Of a DNA stretch of 64,000 nt, positions 41,441-50,430 are shown piece by piece. The stretch is taken from positions 1 to 64,000 of the forward strand of contig CAJUEO010000004.1 in NCBI GenBank assembly GCA_910585685.1, given 5' to 3'. Made by a program: the position numbers and the translations under genes. Under the pieces are notes generated by a model. That model did no database searches. It saw only the letters and a program-made list of their open reading frames with translations, and had not been told where the DNA came from. The stretch comes from an uncultured Christensenella sp. Its GTDB lineage: Bacteria; Bacillota; Clostridia; Christensenellales; Borkfalkiaceae. The first letter of the stretch is position 1. Each line of letters opens with the position of its first letter.

Positions 41441-41977
41441 TTAAATTGTTTCGCACTTGATATTGTCGTTCGTAAACACGCATATCTCGCTTGCTATTTT
41501 AAGCGACTTTTGCGCTATTTCCGCCGCGGTATATTGAGTATTTTGGTAAAGCGCGCGCGCCGCCGCCAACGCATAGTTTCCGCCGCTGCCTATAGCGGCA
41601 ATACCGTCGTCCGGCTCGATAACCTCACCCGTGCCCGAAACTATAAGCATGGTATCTTTGTCCGCGACAATCATCAAAGCTTCAAGTTTTCTGACCGCCT
41701 TGTCGCTGCGCCAAAGCTCGGCAAGCTCTACTGCGGAACGCATCAAGTTGCCCGAAAATTTATTGAGCATCCCCTCGAACTTTTCGCTCAAAGAAAACGC
41801 GTCGGAAACAGAACCGGCAAAACCCAAAATAACTTTACCGCCGTAAATTCTTCTTACCTTTTGAGCGGAGTTTTTGAAAATTACGCTCTCACCCATAGTG
41901 ACCTGACCGTCACCGGCAATTGCCGTTTCTCCTCCCCTTTTGACTGCGCAAATTGTAGTTGCGTGAAATTCCGTCAT
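41441..41977 (-). CDS. hslV: HslV protease subunit
   Basis: Threonine-type peptidase of the HslUV complex, 178 residues. The sequence starts MTEFHATTICAVKRGG, so Thr2 precedes the usual TTI core by five residues, the layout of B. subtilis CodW (Ser2). Thus either Thr2 is the processed nucleophile or a longer prosequence is removed. GDGQVTMG and AIGSGGNYALAAARAL are conserved. Followed by hslU after 22 bp; GAGGAT precedes the ATG. Confidence 0.95.
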   Translation of the reverse strand: MTEFHATTICAVKRGGETAIAGDGQVTMGESVIFKNSAQKVRRIYGGKVILGFAGSVSDAFSLSEKFEGMLNKFSGNLMRSAVELAELWRSDKAVRKLEALMIVADKDTMLIVSGTGEVIEPDDGIAAIGSGGNYALAAARALYQNTQYTAAEIAQKSLKIASEICVFTNDNIKCETI

Positions 41978-42001
41978 AATATTTATCCTCTAATTTTTAT
42001 T

Positions 42002-42637
42002 TTAAATTCTATAACCTAAAACAACTTTGCATAAAAGTCTTTTTTCTTTGGCAATCCAGGAAAAGGCTTTTTTGTCCCACTCTTTGTAGTCTATATCGAA
42101 CCCGTACTTATTCAAAAAATTGTACAGCGCTCCGTCCAAACTGTAAATTGCCTGTAATTTGTTGTCGTTCTTCTCAGCCAAAGCAATACGGAAACATAAT
42201 TCAGACAACGAAGCGTATGCGTAAAATAAAAACTGCATTCTATCAAACGGAACAACCTTGCTGCCGAAAATATCCTCTTTCAAGATAAAGCCGCTTTCGT
42301 TTATAACGCCTTTATCCTTTAAAATTTGCGTCGCTTGTTCAAGCGGCATGTCCTCAAACTCTTTTTCGATTTCGGCGCATTTTTCGTCCACCAGCCGTTT
42401 TCTCAAACGGCTTGCAAGAATAACAAAAATTATCATACCCACGGCAAATATCGAAAAACTTACTATCAGGGTGATATAGGTTATTGTTGCTTCACCGTAA
42501 ATTATTCCGATAACCGCCATAAGCGGCAGACAGAGTGCAAACCAAGCTATGAAAAAAGTAATAAGCGCTACGTTATAAAAAAATATGTAAGGCGGAAGAT
42601 TTTTCTTGTCAAAGCTGATTTTGCCCTTTAAGACCAA
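42002..42637 (-). CDS. Hypothetical protein with two transmembrane segments
   Basis: I do not recognise this 211-residue protein. Two hydrophobic helices (about 22-50 and 55-80) are followed by a basic patch RLRKRL and a charged cytosolic-looking domain of about 130 residues rich in Glu, Lys and Leu. It overlaps the end of trmFO by 10 nt and precedes hslV by 24 bp, so it is cotranscribed. In many Firmicutes xerC and codY occupy this region; this gene is neither. Confidence 0.6.
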   Translation of the reverse strand: MVLKGKISFDKKNLPPYIFFYNVALITFFIAWFALCLPLMAVIGIIYGEATITYITLIVSFSIFAVGMIIFVILASRLRKRLVDEKCAEIEKEFEDMPLEQATQILKDKGVINESGFILKEDIFGSKVVPFDRMQFLFYAYASLSELCFRIALAEKNDNKLQAIYSLDGALYNFLNKYGFDIDYKEWDKKAFSWIAKEKRLLCKVVLGYRI

Positions 42638-43929
42638 CTCAATTCTCCTTTGTACTTTCTCACGTTCTGCAAAGCGCGTTCGGCAAGCGCCGCGTAGCGC
42701 TGTTTCTTGTCGCGTATGATTTTATCAAGCGGCTTTAATATGCCGAAGTTTGCGTTCATAGGTTGAAAATTTTCATTTGCCCCCGATATATGCGCCGATA
42801 AAGCGCCTATCACGGTTGTTTTATCGGGAATTACGGGTTGATTTCCGCTAAGTTTTTCGTATAGGTGACAGGCCGCTAAAATACCGCTTGCCGCGCTTTC
42901 GACGTATCCCTCAACTCCCGTAATTTGCCCTGCAAAGAACACGGTAGGGTTGCTTTTTAACGAAAAATCAACATTCAAACAGTCGGGAGAATTTAAAAAA
43001 GTGTTTCTGTGCATTACGCCGTATCGCAAAAATTCGGCATTTTTTAATGCAGGAATGAGCGAAAAGACCCGCTTTTGTTCCCCCCATTTTAAGTTAGTCT
43101 GACAGCCGACGAGATTATACGCCGTACCTTCGGCATTCTCTTTTCTGAGCTGTAAAACGGCGTAAAAGCTGTTTCCGTCCTTATCCTTTAAACCGACGGG
43201 TTTGAAATTTGCAAACCGCAGGCTGTCAACCCCGCGCGAAGCCATAACCTCAATGGGCATACAACCTTCGAAAATTTCTCGCTTTTCAAAGTCGTGCAAG
43301 ACGGCTCTTTCCGCGGACAACAGCTCAAAAACAAACCTCTCGTATTGCTCCTTGTTCAACGGACAATTGACGTAATCGTCTCCGCCCTTGCCGTATCTGT
43401 CCCCGAAAAAAGCGCTGCCAAAATCTATACTTTCCCTTGAAACAATGGGGGCGGAAGCGTCATAAAAGTGTAATTGCCCCCCACATATGCCCGAAATACT
43501 TGCGGAAAGCTTATCCGAAGTGAGCGGTCCCGTGGCAATAATGCTCCAACTGTCGGGCAGTTTTTCAACCTCTTGACAAATTATTTTAATGCGCTTGTTA
43601 TCGGTTATTTTGTCGGTTACATACTTTGCAAATTGCTCTCTCTCGACAGCAAGCGCGCCCCCCGCGGGAACGGCGGTTTTTTCAGCCGCCTCCATTGTAA
43701 CAGAGCCGAGAATGCGCATTTCCTCTTTCAAAAGTCCGCAGGCGTTTGAATAGGGGTCCTTGCCTTTAAGCGAGTTCGAACAGACGAGTTCGCAAAAGTT
43801 TTTATCCGAATGTGCAGGCGTAAACGATTTGGGCTTTATGTCGTAAAGCTCTACTTCCACGCCGCGGCTTGCAAGAAAATAAGCCGCCTCGCAACCGGCA
43901 AGTCCGGCTCCGATTACTTTAATTTTCAT
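42628..43929 (-). CDS. trmFO: Folate/FAD-dependent tRNA m5U54 methyltransferase TrmFO
   Basis: Methylates U54 of tRNA using methylene-THF and FADH2, typical of Firmicutes. The 433-residue protein has the FAD loop VIGAGLAGCEAAYFLASRG, the CSNSLK segment with a catalytic Cys, IIATGPLTSDKL, ASAPIVSRESIDFGSAF and the C-terminal FAGQITGVEGYVESAASGI. It overlaps the end of topA by 11 nt. Confidence 0.96.
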   Translation of the reverse strand: MKIKVIGAGLAGCEAAYFLASRGVEVELYDIKPKSFTPAHSDKNFCELVCSNSLKGKDPYSNACGLLKEEMRILGSVTMEAAEKTAVPAGGALAVEREQFAKYVTDKITDNKRIKIICQEVEKLPDSWSIIATGPLTSDKLSASISGICGGQLHFYDASAPIVSRESIDFGSAFFGDRYGKGGDDYVNCPLNKEQYERFVFELLSAERAVLHDFEKREIFEGCMPIEVMASRGVDSLRFANFKPVGLKDKDGNSFYAVLQLRKENAEGTAYNLVGCQTNLKWGEQKRVFSLIPALKNAEFLRYGVMHRNTFLNSPDCLNVDFSLKSNPTVFFAGQITGVEGYVESAASGILAACHLYEKLSGNQPVIPDKTTVIGALSAHISGANENFQPMNANFGILKPLDKIIRDKKQRYAALAERALQNVRKYKGELSWS

Positions 43930-46240
43930 TTTCGGGTATTTCCACAGAGTAGTTGCAATTTTTGTCAGAGCACTTTATTTTGTTGCCCTTTTTAATAAGA
44001 TAGCTGTTGCATGTCGGGCACTTCTCTCCCGTAGCTACGTCCCAACTCAAAAATTTACAGTCGGGATAGCCTGTACAGCCGAAATAAATTTTACCTGTCT
44101 TTGAACGCATACGCCGCATAGGCTTTCCGCACTCGGGGCATACTCCGTCGACGTGTACGCTTTCATCCTTCTTTTGTTCGGAAACATAGGGGCGCTTAGC
44201 CGAGCAGTTGGGGCACTCTATATACTTGCCGTACTTGCCCTTTTTAAGCAGCATAACCGCTCCGCAGTCGCGGCAGGTTTCATTGGTAACTTCGGCGTCT
44301 ATGGGAAGAATCGACGAGCACTCGGGATAGTTGGGGCAGGCAAGAAATTTGCCGTACTTGCCGCTTTTAACCACCATATTCGCGCCGCACTTGGGACAGC
44401 GCATAGCCGAAATTTCAGCCTCACCCTCGCTTACTATATTCGAGCAGGCAGGATAGTTCGAGCAGGCAAGATACTTGCCGTATTTGCCTATGCGCCTTAT
44501 CATTTTACTGCCGCATTTCTCGCAGACAACGTCGGTTTCCTCGTCTCCGTCGGTGGAGGCGTTTTTCAAATGGTCTGCAAACGAAGGATAAAAGTCGGCT
44601 ATAATTTTGTGCCAATCGCAGCCGCCGTCCTCTATTCTGTCCAAATCATCCTCCATACGCGCCGTAAACCCGACGTCCATAATGTCGGTAAAATACTTTA
44701 AAAGCATATCGGTTATCTGATACGCAACGTCGGTCGGCAGCATATACTTTCCTTCTTTTTTGACGTATTTGCGCTTATTGAGTACCGAAATAATTGAAGC
44801 GTAAGTCGAAGGTCTGCCTATACCCTTCTCTTCCATAGCCTTTACAAGCGACGCGTCGGTGTACCTGTAAGGCGGCTTTGTGTACTTCAATTCCTTTTTA
44901 AAGTCCTTTAAATCAAGCTCGTCACCTTCGTTTAAAGGCGGCAATAAATTGACGCTCTCTTCCTCGTCATCCTTTTCCTTAGCCGCGTCCTGATACGCCG
45001 CGGTGTAACCTGCAAACAACATAGCTTTACCGCTGGCTTTAAAAGTATAGCCTGCGCTCTGCGCCTCTATCTGCATTGAGTTGTACTGCGCCTCCGCCAT
45101 TTGCGAGGCAATAAACCTGTCGTAGACAAGCTTATAAATATTGTAGTGCTTTTTATCGAGAAAGCTCTTTACGCTTGCAGGGGTAACGGCAAGATTTATG
45201 GGGCGTATAGCCTCGTGCGCGTCCTGCGCACCCTTTTTTGTGGCATAAATATTTGGCTTCTGCGGAACGTAGTCCGTTCCGTAATGCTCCCTTATAAAGC
45301 CCAGCGCATTGTCCTGCGCGTCCTTGGAAATTCGAACCGAGTCCGTTCTTATATACGTTATAAGCGCAATGTGGTCTCCGCCGACGTCCATACCTTCATA
45401 GAGGTGCTGAGCGATAAGCATTGTTTCGGGGGAAGTCATATTGAACTTGTTCGAAGCGTCCTGTTGTAGCGACGAGGTTGTAAAAGGCGCCGGAGCGTGC
45501 TGTTTGGTTATACCTTTTTTGACCTTTGAAACAACAAATTTACCGCTTTTTACCTTTGCTTCAACTTCGTTTGCAAGCTCTTCGGAGATGCTTTCCCCGT
45601 TCTTTTTAAATTGATATACCGCCTTGAAGGGCGCGTGCTTGCCTTCGATGTCGCGCAAAAACGCGTTCATAACCCAATAACCCTCGGGAACAAACGCCGA
45701 AATTTCGCGCTCTCTGTCAACAATAAGCCTTAACGCAACCGACTGAACCCTGCCGGCGGAAAGTCCGTTTTGAATGCGCTTGTTGAGCAGCGGAGAAAGC
45801 TTATAGCCCACAAGCCTGTCGAGAACGCGGCGCGCCTGCTGCGCGTCGACGAGATTATAGTTGATTTTTCTCGGATTTTCGAGCGCGTTTTGCACGGCTG
45901 TGGGAGAAATTTCATTGAACTCTATTCTGTTTTCGGCATTTTCGTCCAGCCCAAGAACGGACTGCAAGTGCCAGCTTATAGCCTCTCCCTCGCGGTCGGG
46001 GTCGGTTGCAAGAAATACTCTGTCAGCCTTCTTTGCCTCCGTGCACAGCCTTTTAATGACTTCTTTTTTGTTGGGAGTAATTTCGTATTTAGGCTCGAAA
46101 TTGGCGGAAATTTTGACGCCCAGCGTGCGTTCGGGCAAATCGCGGACGTGTCCGCCTGACGCGTCCACCTTATACTTACCCTTTAAATATTTGGAAATTG
46201 TCTTTGCCTTCGAAGGCGACTCAACTATAATCAAATCCAT
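43919..46240 (-). CDS. topA: DNA topoisomerase I
   Basis: Type IA topoisomerase that relaxes negative supercoils. The 773-residue protein has LIIVESPSKAKTI (Toprim), ATDPDREGEAISWHL with the metal Asp/Glu, GLSAGRVQSVALRL, the catalytic-Tyr strand ALITYIRTDS, and RPSTYASIISVL. The C-terminus has four or more Cys4 zinc domains (CEKCGSKM, CPKCGANM, CRDCGAVM, CPECGKPM, CPTCNSYL). Fourth in comM-dprA-topA-trmFO. Confidence 0.97.
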   Translation of the reverse strand: MDLIIVESPSKAKTISKYLKGKYKVDASGGHVRDLPERTLGVKISANFEPKYEITPNKKEVIKRLCTEAKKADRVFLATDPDREGEAISWHLQSVLGLDENAENRIEFNEISPTAVQNALENPRKINYNLVDAQQARRVLDRLVGYKLSPLLNKRIQNGLSAGRVQSVALRLIVDREREISAFVPEGYWVMNAFLRDIEGKHAPFKAVYQFKKNGESISEELANEVEAKVKSGKFVVSKVKKGITKQHAPAPFTTSSLQQDASNKFNMTSPETMLIAQHLYEGMDVGGDHIALITYIRTDSVRISKDAQDNALGFIREHYGTDYVPQKPNIYATKKGAQDAHEAIRPINLAVTPASVKSFLDKKHYNIYKLVYDRFIASQMAEAQYNSMQIEAQSAGYTFKASGKAMLFAGYTAAYQDAAKEKDDEEESVNLLPPLNEGDELDLKDFKKELKYTKPPYRYTDASLVKAMEEKGIGRPSTYASIISVLNKRKYVKKEGKYMLPTDVAYQITDMLLKYFTDIMDVGFTARMEDDLDRIEDGGCDWHKIIADFYPSFADHLKNASTDGDEETDVVCEKCGSKMIRRIGKYGKYLACSNYPACSNIVSEGEAEISAMRCPKCGANMVVKSGKYGKFLACPNYPECSSILPIDAEVTNETCRDCGAVMLLKKGKYGKYIECPNCSAKRPYVSEQKKDESVHVDGVCPECGKPMRRMRSKTGKIYFGCTGYPDCKFLSWDVATGEKCPTCNSYLIKKGNKIKCSDKNCNYSVEIPENEN

Positions 46241-46251
46241 ATTAACACCTC

Positions 46252-47328
46252 TTATTTTTGTACCGCCGAAAATCTGTTGCCGCCCAATCTTACAATCAAG
46301 CCCTTCATTTCAAGCGAAGTCAACGTCGGAATTATCAGGTAGGGGAGTTTACCTATTTTGTCCGCAATCTGCGCGACAAACGCGTCACCGAGTTGAGAAA
46401 CCGCCTCGTAAACGGCAATCTCTTCCTCGGACATTTCGCACCTTTCTTCCCTTTTAAAAGTTATATTGAAATCATAGAAAATATCGTCGGCGCACTCGAC
46501 AAGTTTTGCCCTGTCGGTTTTAATCAGATTGTTGCAGCCCACGCCCGAGCTTACGCCCAGCCCGTAAGGAAAGGCATAGACCAGCCTGTCCGTATCGTTT
46601 GCATAGCCTGCGGTAATCAACGCACCGCTCTTTTTGCCTGCCGAAACTATCAAAGTTCCCTCGGCAAGCCCTGCAATTATGCGGTTGCGCACGGGAAAGT
46701 TATAGGGCTTAGGCTGTATTTGCGGAGTATATTCCGTAATTACAAGTCCGCGCTCCTCGATTTTTTTGAGAAGCGGCTCGTTCATAGCAGGGTAAACGTG
46801 GTCAAACCCGTTTGCAAGCACGGAAATTACCTTTCCTGTCCCTATTGCGCCCTCTATAGCCGCGGTATCCGCACCGTCGGCAAGCCCCGTAACAACGGTA
46901 AACGCCCTTGACAGCTCTGCGGAAATTTTACTGCACTCCTTCAAGACGTTCGGAAGCGTCCTGCGAGAGCCGACTATCGCGAATATACGCGTTTTCAATA
47001 GATCTGTATTGCCCTTGCAGTACAGCACGAGCGGCGGACATACCGCGTGCTTCAACGGTTCGGGGTATAACTCCGAAAAATATGTAACGCATTTTATGCT
47101 GCGTTCGTCAAGTTTTTGCAAAAGTTTTTGTCTGTATGACGCGCTGTAAAATTTTCCCTTCAATTTATTATATACGCCGTCTTTGAAGCTTTTAATCAAT
47201 AAATTACGATATTTCTCGAAATCGGGCTCAAAGCTTTGAAAATCCGAGAGTAAAATTACCGCGTTTTTATAGCTCAACTCTTCAAACGAACTCAGCGTTA
47301 TAAGGTTTATCTCTTGTTCGGAATACAT
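46252..47328 (-). CDS. dprA: DNA-processing protein DprA
   Basis: Loads RecA on incoming single-stranded DNA in natural transformation. The 358-residue protein has the Rossmann core with FAIVGSRRTLP and VVTGLADGADTAAIEGAI, where the usual His after GADTAA is Ile, SVLANGFDHVYPAMN, YTPQIQPKPYNFPVRNRIIAGL and a C-terminal winged-helix domain. Between comM and topA in the usual order. Confidence 0.93.
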   Translation of the reverse strand: MYSEQEINLITLSSFEELSYKNAVILLSDFQSFEPDFEKYRNLLIKSFKDGVYNKLKGKFYSASYRQKLLQKLDERSIKCVTYFSELYPEPLKHAVCPPLVLYCKGNTDLLKTRIFAIVGSRRTLPNVLKECSKISAELSRAFTVVTGLADGADTAAIEGAIGTGKVISVLANGFDHVYPAMNEPLLKKIEERGLVITEYTPQIQPKPYNFPVRNRIIAGLAEGTLIVSAGKKSGALITAGYANDTDRLVYAFPYGLGVSSGVGCNNLIKTDRAKLVECADDIFYDFNITFKREERCEMSEEEIAVYEAVSQLGDAFVAQIADKIGKLPYLIIPTLTSLEMKGLIVRLGGNRFSAVQK

Positions 47329-47329
47329 C

Positions 47330-48850
47330 TCAATTGACGTCCTGATGTCTGTACGACGCCGCCTCCAATATGTGTTCAGGTTTTATGTCGTCCGAAAACG
47401 CAAGGTCTGCAATAGTTCTTGCTACCTTGATTATTCTCGAACGCGCGCGGACTGACAGATGCAGCGAAACAAAAACGTTCTTTAAAACTTCCTCGCACTC
47501 GGCGGAAAGGCGGCAATATTTTTTAATATGCTTTTCCCCCATATTCGAGTTTAAAGAAATTCCTTCGTCCGCAAATCTTTGCCTTTGAATTTCTCGCGCC
47601 TTTTCTACGCGCGCCTTTACCGCAGACGACGGCTCTTCATTGCTATCACCTGCCAAGTCGTCGTACTTTACCCCATCCACTTCGACCTGCAAATCTATTC
47701 TGTCGAGCAGGGGGCCCGAAATTTTACTTCTGTACTTATGTATCTGCGACGGAGTACAGGTGCAGGTCTGGTATGCCGAACCGTAGTTGCCGCAGGGGCA
47801 GGGGTTCATACTTGCGCACAGTATAAAATCGGCAGGAAAAGTTACCGAACCGCCGGCACGAGCAACTGTGATTACCCTGTCTTCAAGCGGCTGGCGTAAA
47901 GACTCTATTGAATGGCGCGTATATTCGGGCAACTCGTCCAAAAACAACACGCCCTTGTGTGCCATTGAAATTTCTCCGGGGTGAATTTTAGTATTGCCGC
48001 CGCCGCACAGCGAAACGGTGCTTGCGGTATGGTGAGGCGTTCTGAACGGGCGCATAGAAACAATGCCCTCGTCCCCGAGCGCGCCGGCAACAGAGTGTAT
48101 TTTGGTAACTTCGAGCGCCTCGTCAAAGGTCATATCGGGCATAACCGTGGGAATGCAGCGCGCAAGCATAGTTTTGCCCGTGCCCGGAGGGCCCGACAAT
48201 AAAATATTGTGACCGCCGGCAACGGCTATTTCGAGGGCGCGCTTTGCCACCTTTTGTCCGCGGACAAGCGACATATCGTAATTGTACTTAACAAGGTTTT
48301 GCACGGCTTGAAAACTTTTTGCCTGAACGGGCTCAAAACTCTTTTCCCCTGTCAGAAAGCCGACGACGTCGGCAAGGTTGTTTAATGCGTAAACTTCCGT
48401 TCCCTCGATATAGCTTGCCTCGTTGGCATTACAAAGCGGCACCACAAACTTTTTAAAGCCGCAGCTCTTTGCCGAAATTAAAATAGGTAAAATGCCCTGC
48501 ACGGCGCGAAGCGTGCCGTCAAGCGCAAGTTCCCCCAAAAACACAGTGCCGTCGGTATCTGCAACAAGCTGGTCGCTCGCTTTCAATATGCTTATTGCTA
48601 TCGGCAAATCGTAGTGCGAGCCCTCTTTTTTAATGTCGGCAGGGGCAAGGTTTATTGTAATTTTATTTATAGGGAATTTCAAAACGCTGTTTTTTATAGC
48701 CGAACGAACGCGCTCCTTACTCTCTTTTACAGCCGCGTCGGGCAAGCCGACAAGGTCGTACGAAACCATTCCCTTGTTTATATCCGTTTCCACCTCGACG
48801 GCAACCCCTTCAAGTCCGTTCAAGGCAAAGCAAGTAATTTTAGAAAGCAT
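47330..48850 (-). CDS. comM: YifB/ComM family Mg-chelatase-like ATPase
   Basis: AAA+ helicase of the ComM family implicated in branch migration during transformation. About 506 residues: N-terminal domain IV-like Lon fold (KESKERVRSAIKNS, FLGELALDGTLR), Walker A SGPPGTGKTMLARCIPTVMP, Walker B GVLFLDELPEY, FPADFILCASMNPCPCG zinc loop and the C-terminal helical domain. I use ATG at 48850, preceded by AAAGGAA; an 11-codon longer frame runs into the rplS terminator. Confidence 0.93.
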   Translation of the reverse strand: MLSKITCFALNGLEGVAVEVETDINKGMVSYDLVGLPDAAVKESKERVRSAIKNSVLKFPINKITINLAPADIKKEGSHYDLPIAISILKASDQLVADTDGTVFLGELALDGTLRAVQGILPILISAKSCGFKKFVVPLCNANEASYIEGTEVYALNNLADVVGFLTGEKSFEPVQAKSFQAVQNLVKYNYDMSLVRGQKVAKRALEIAVAGGHNILLSGPPGTGKTMLARCIPTVMPDMTFDEALEVTKIHSVAGALGDEGIVSMRPFRTPHHTASTVSLCGGGNTKIHPGEISMAHKGVLFLDELPEYTRHSIESLRQPLEDRVITVARAGGSVTFPADFILCASMNPCPCGNYGSAYQTCTCTPSQIHKYRSKISGPLLDRIDLQVEVDGVKYDDLAGDSNEEPSSAVKARVEKAREIQRQRFADEGISLNSNMGEKHIKKYCRLSAECEEVLKNVFVSLHLSVRARSRIIKVARTIADLAFSDDIKPEHILEAASYRHQDVN

Positions 48851-48869
48851 AAATATTCCTTTAAAACTA

Positions 48870-48894
48870 AAGCTCCCGCACAAAGCGAGAGCTT
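48870..48894 (-). terminator. Terminator-like hairpin after rplS
   Basis: AAGCTCTCGC/GCGGGAGCTT stem (one G-U) around CTTTGTG-like loop, then a moderately T-rich stretch. It lies just ahead of comM. Confidence 0.65.
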
Positions 48895-48900
48895 TTTTTA

Positions 48901-49245
48901 TTATTTAATTTCCTTTATCTTAGCAGCCTTACCCGTCAATCCGCGCAGATAGTAGAGCTTAGCCCTTCTTACTTTGCCGCGCTTAACGACAGCGATAGAC
49001 GCAATTTTCGGAGAATGAAGAGGGAACGTTCTTTCAACGCCCACACCGAACGAAAGACGACGAACGGTAAAACTTTCTCTTATACCGCCGTGCTTTTTAG
49101 CGATTACTACGCCTTCGAAGTTCTGAATTCTCTCTTTCGTACCTTCTATGACCTTGAAACCTACCTTTACGGTGTCTCCCACGTTGAATACGGGAACCTC
49201 GGTTTTCATACCTTCCTTTTCAATGGCTTCTACCAAACCTTTCAT
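48901..49245 (-). CDS. rplS: 50S ribosomal protein L19
   Basis: The 114-residue protein has the L19 core: VGFKVIEGTKERIQNFEGVVIAKKHGGIRESFTVRRLSFGVGVERTFPLHSPKI, with the conserved C-terminal KRGKVRRAKLYYLRGLTGKAAKIKE. It sits at the subunit interface. In many Firmicutes rplS follows trmD directly; here ylqF, rnhB, yraN and a PRTase-like gene lie in between and rplS has its own promoter. GGAGGTAAG precedes the ATG. Confidence 0.97.
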   Translation of the reverse strand: MKGLVEAIEKEGMKTEVPVFNVGDTVKVGFKVIEGTKERIQNFEGVVIAKKHGGIRESFTVRRLSFGVGVERTFPLHSPKIASIAVVKRGKVRRAKLYYLRGLTGKAAKIKEIK

Positions 49246-49251
49246 AACTTA

Positions 49252-49338
49252 CCTCCAATTTACTTGACATTCTTGCTTTTCAGCAGAGGACTGTCCGAAG
49301 TCGTTTTTAATATTATCATCTATTTTTGAAAAACGCAA
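49252..49338 (-). promoter_or_regulatory. rplS promoter TTGCGT-17-TAATAT and leader
   Basis: TTGCGT (49333-49338) and TAATAT (49310-49315) are 17 nt apart on the minus strand. A leader of about 55 nt follows with short complementary segments (GGAC/GTCC). Firmicutes L19 leaders are known; similarity here is positional, not demonstrated. Confidence 0.5.
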
Positions 49339-49426
49339 CTCATTTTCAGGGGGTGTATCGCAATTTTCACAAATAATTTTTAAAACCCACCGCTTATATA
49401 TCATTATATATAATGCGCTCGCTCTT

Positions 49427-50053
49427 TTAAATAATTTTGCTGTAACCGTAGGAATTTACCACAGCGTCCACCTTTACGCCGCTGCGGCAAAGCGGACAGT
49501 CTGTAGGCGCAAACGACGAGTAGTCCGGCACGTTGTCAAGCCCGAAAAGCTTCAATACGGGCACGCCGCAGTCGAAATTACTGCCGAAAACGGTTGCGAC
49601 TCCTACGGGCATACCGCCGTAATACCTTATGCCCTCGACAACGCTGTTGGCGTCCTTACCCGTAGTGGCGGAAGCCGTTAATAAAAGTACGTTTTTATTT
49701 TTGACGTATGATAAAAAATTGTCGCGCAGCAGCATTTTATCGTTGGAAATTTCGGGGGAAATAACGCCGATATTTACTCCGCTGTTTATGTGGGTAGTCG
49801 AAAGGTATTCCGCCAAAAACGCGCCGACCATTTTCATTCTGTCGAGCGTAATTATAGTGTCCACGGGCGTGGACGAAAACCCGTCGGCAAACAGCCGCGC
49901 GGCAAGCTTTGCGCTTGTCAAGTCCGACTTGACTTTTGTCATATCCACGCAATAGTTGACGTGGCTGTGCCTCGTTGCAAAGTGCCCGGGTATCACCCTT
50001 ATCATCACTTCGCGGTTTGATTTGGAAAAAATGTCGTAAGCCCTCTTTTCCAT
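49427..50053 (-). CDS. Type I phosphoribosyltransferase-like protein, altered PRPP loop
   Basis: About 208 residues with a PRTase I fold: LLLTASATTGKDANSVVEGIRYYGG (around 125-150) matches the PRPP loop in position, but the two acidic residues of the canonical VDDVxTTGxT are replaced (TASATTGK). The C-terminus has a Cys pair (DCPLCRSG) and SYGYSKI, as seen in some orotate PRTase-like annotations in Clostridia. Activity is uncertain. Start at 50053, preceded by GGAGGG; the longer frame from 50074 leaves it internal. It overlaps nothing and follows yraN by 17 bp. Confidence 0.65.
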   Translation of the reverse strand: MEKRAYDIFSKSNREVMIRVIPGHFATRHSHVNYCVDMTKVKSDLTSAKLAARLFADGFSSTPVDTIITLDRMKMVGAFLAEYLSTTHINSGVNIGVISPEISNDKMLLRDNFLSYVKNKNVLLLTASATTGKDANSVVEGIRYYGGMPVGVATVFGSNFDCGVPVLKLFGLDNVPDYSSFAPTDCPLCRSGVKVDAVVNSYGYSKII

Positions 50054-50070
50054 TATGTACCCTCCTATCA

Positions 50071-50430
50071 TCACGCGTAAAACGCGTTTTCTATGTGATT
50101 GATTTGTCCCTCGAACACCTCGATTATATCGAACCGAACGACAAAATCGTTGATTTTATTCCTCAAAAAATAGTTTGCCCCCGATATATACCGCAGTTTA
50201 CGCCGTTTGTCCACCGCTTCCGAGGGGGTGCCGTACTCGTCGGAAACCCTTGTTTTGACTTCGACAAACGCCATAACTTCACCCTTCCGAACAATAATAT
50301 CTATCTCTCCGAAGGGGGAAACATAGTTCTTTTTGATTATTTTCCAGCCGTGACGCTTCAAATACTTCCGAGCCGCCTTTTCTCCCTTAGCGCCAAGCTT
50401 TTTGTTGTGCATGTTGCTTTCTATTGCCAT
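50071..50430 (-). CDS. UPF0102/YraN family nuclease-like protein
   Basis: About 119 residues with the family core NKKLGAKGEKAARKYLKRHGWKIIKKNYVSPFGEIDIIV and VFVEVKTR-type EVKT strand (AFVEVKTRVSDEYG), an endonuclease-like fold of unknown role, usually next to rnhB. The start is unsettled: ATG at 50430 has AGGAG 11-12 nt upstream; a longer frame reaches 50463 and overlaps rnhB more. Confidence 0.87.
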   Translation of the reverse strand: MAIESNMHNKKLGAKGEKAARKYLKRHGWKIIKKNYVSPFGEIDIIVRKGEVMAFVEVKTRVSDEYGTPSEAVDKRRKLRYISGANYFLRNKINDFVVRFDIIEVFEGQINHIENAFYA

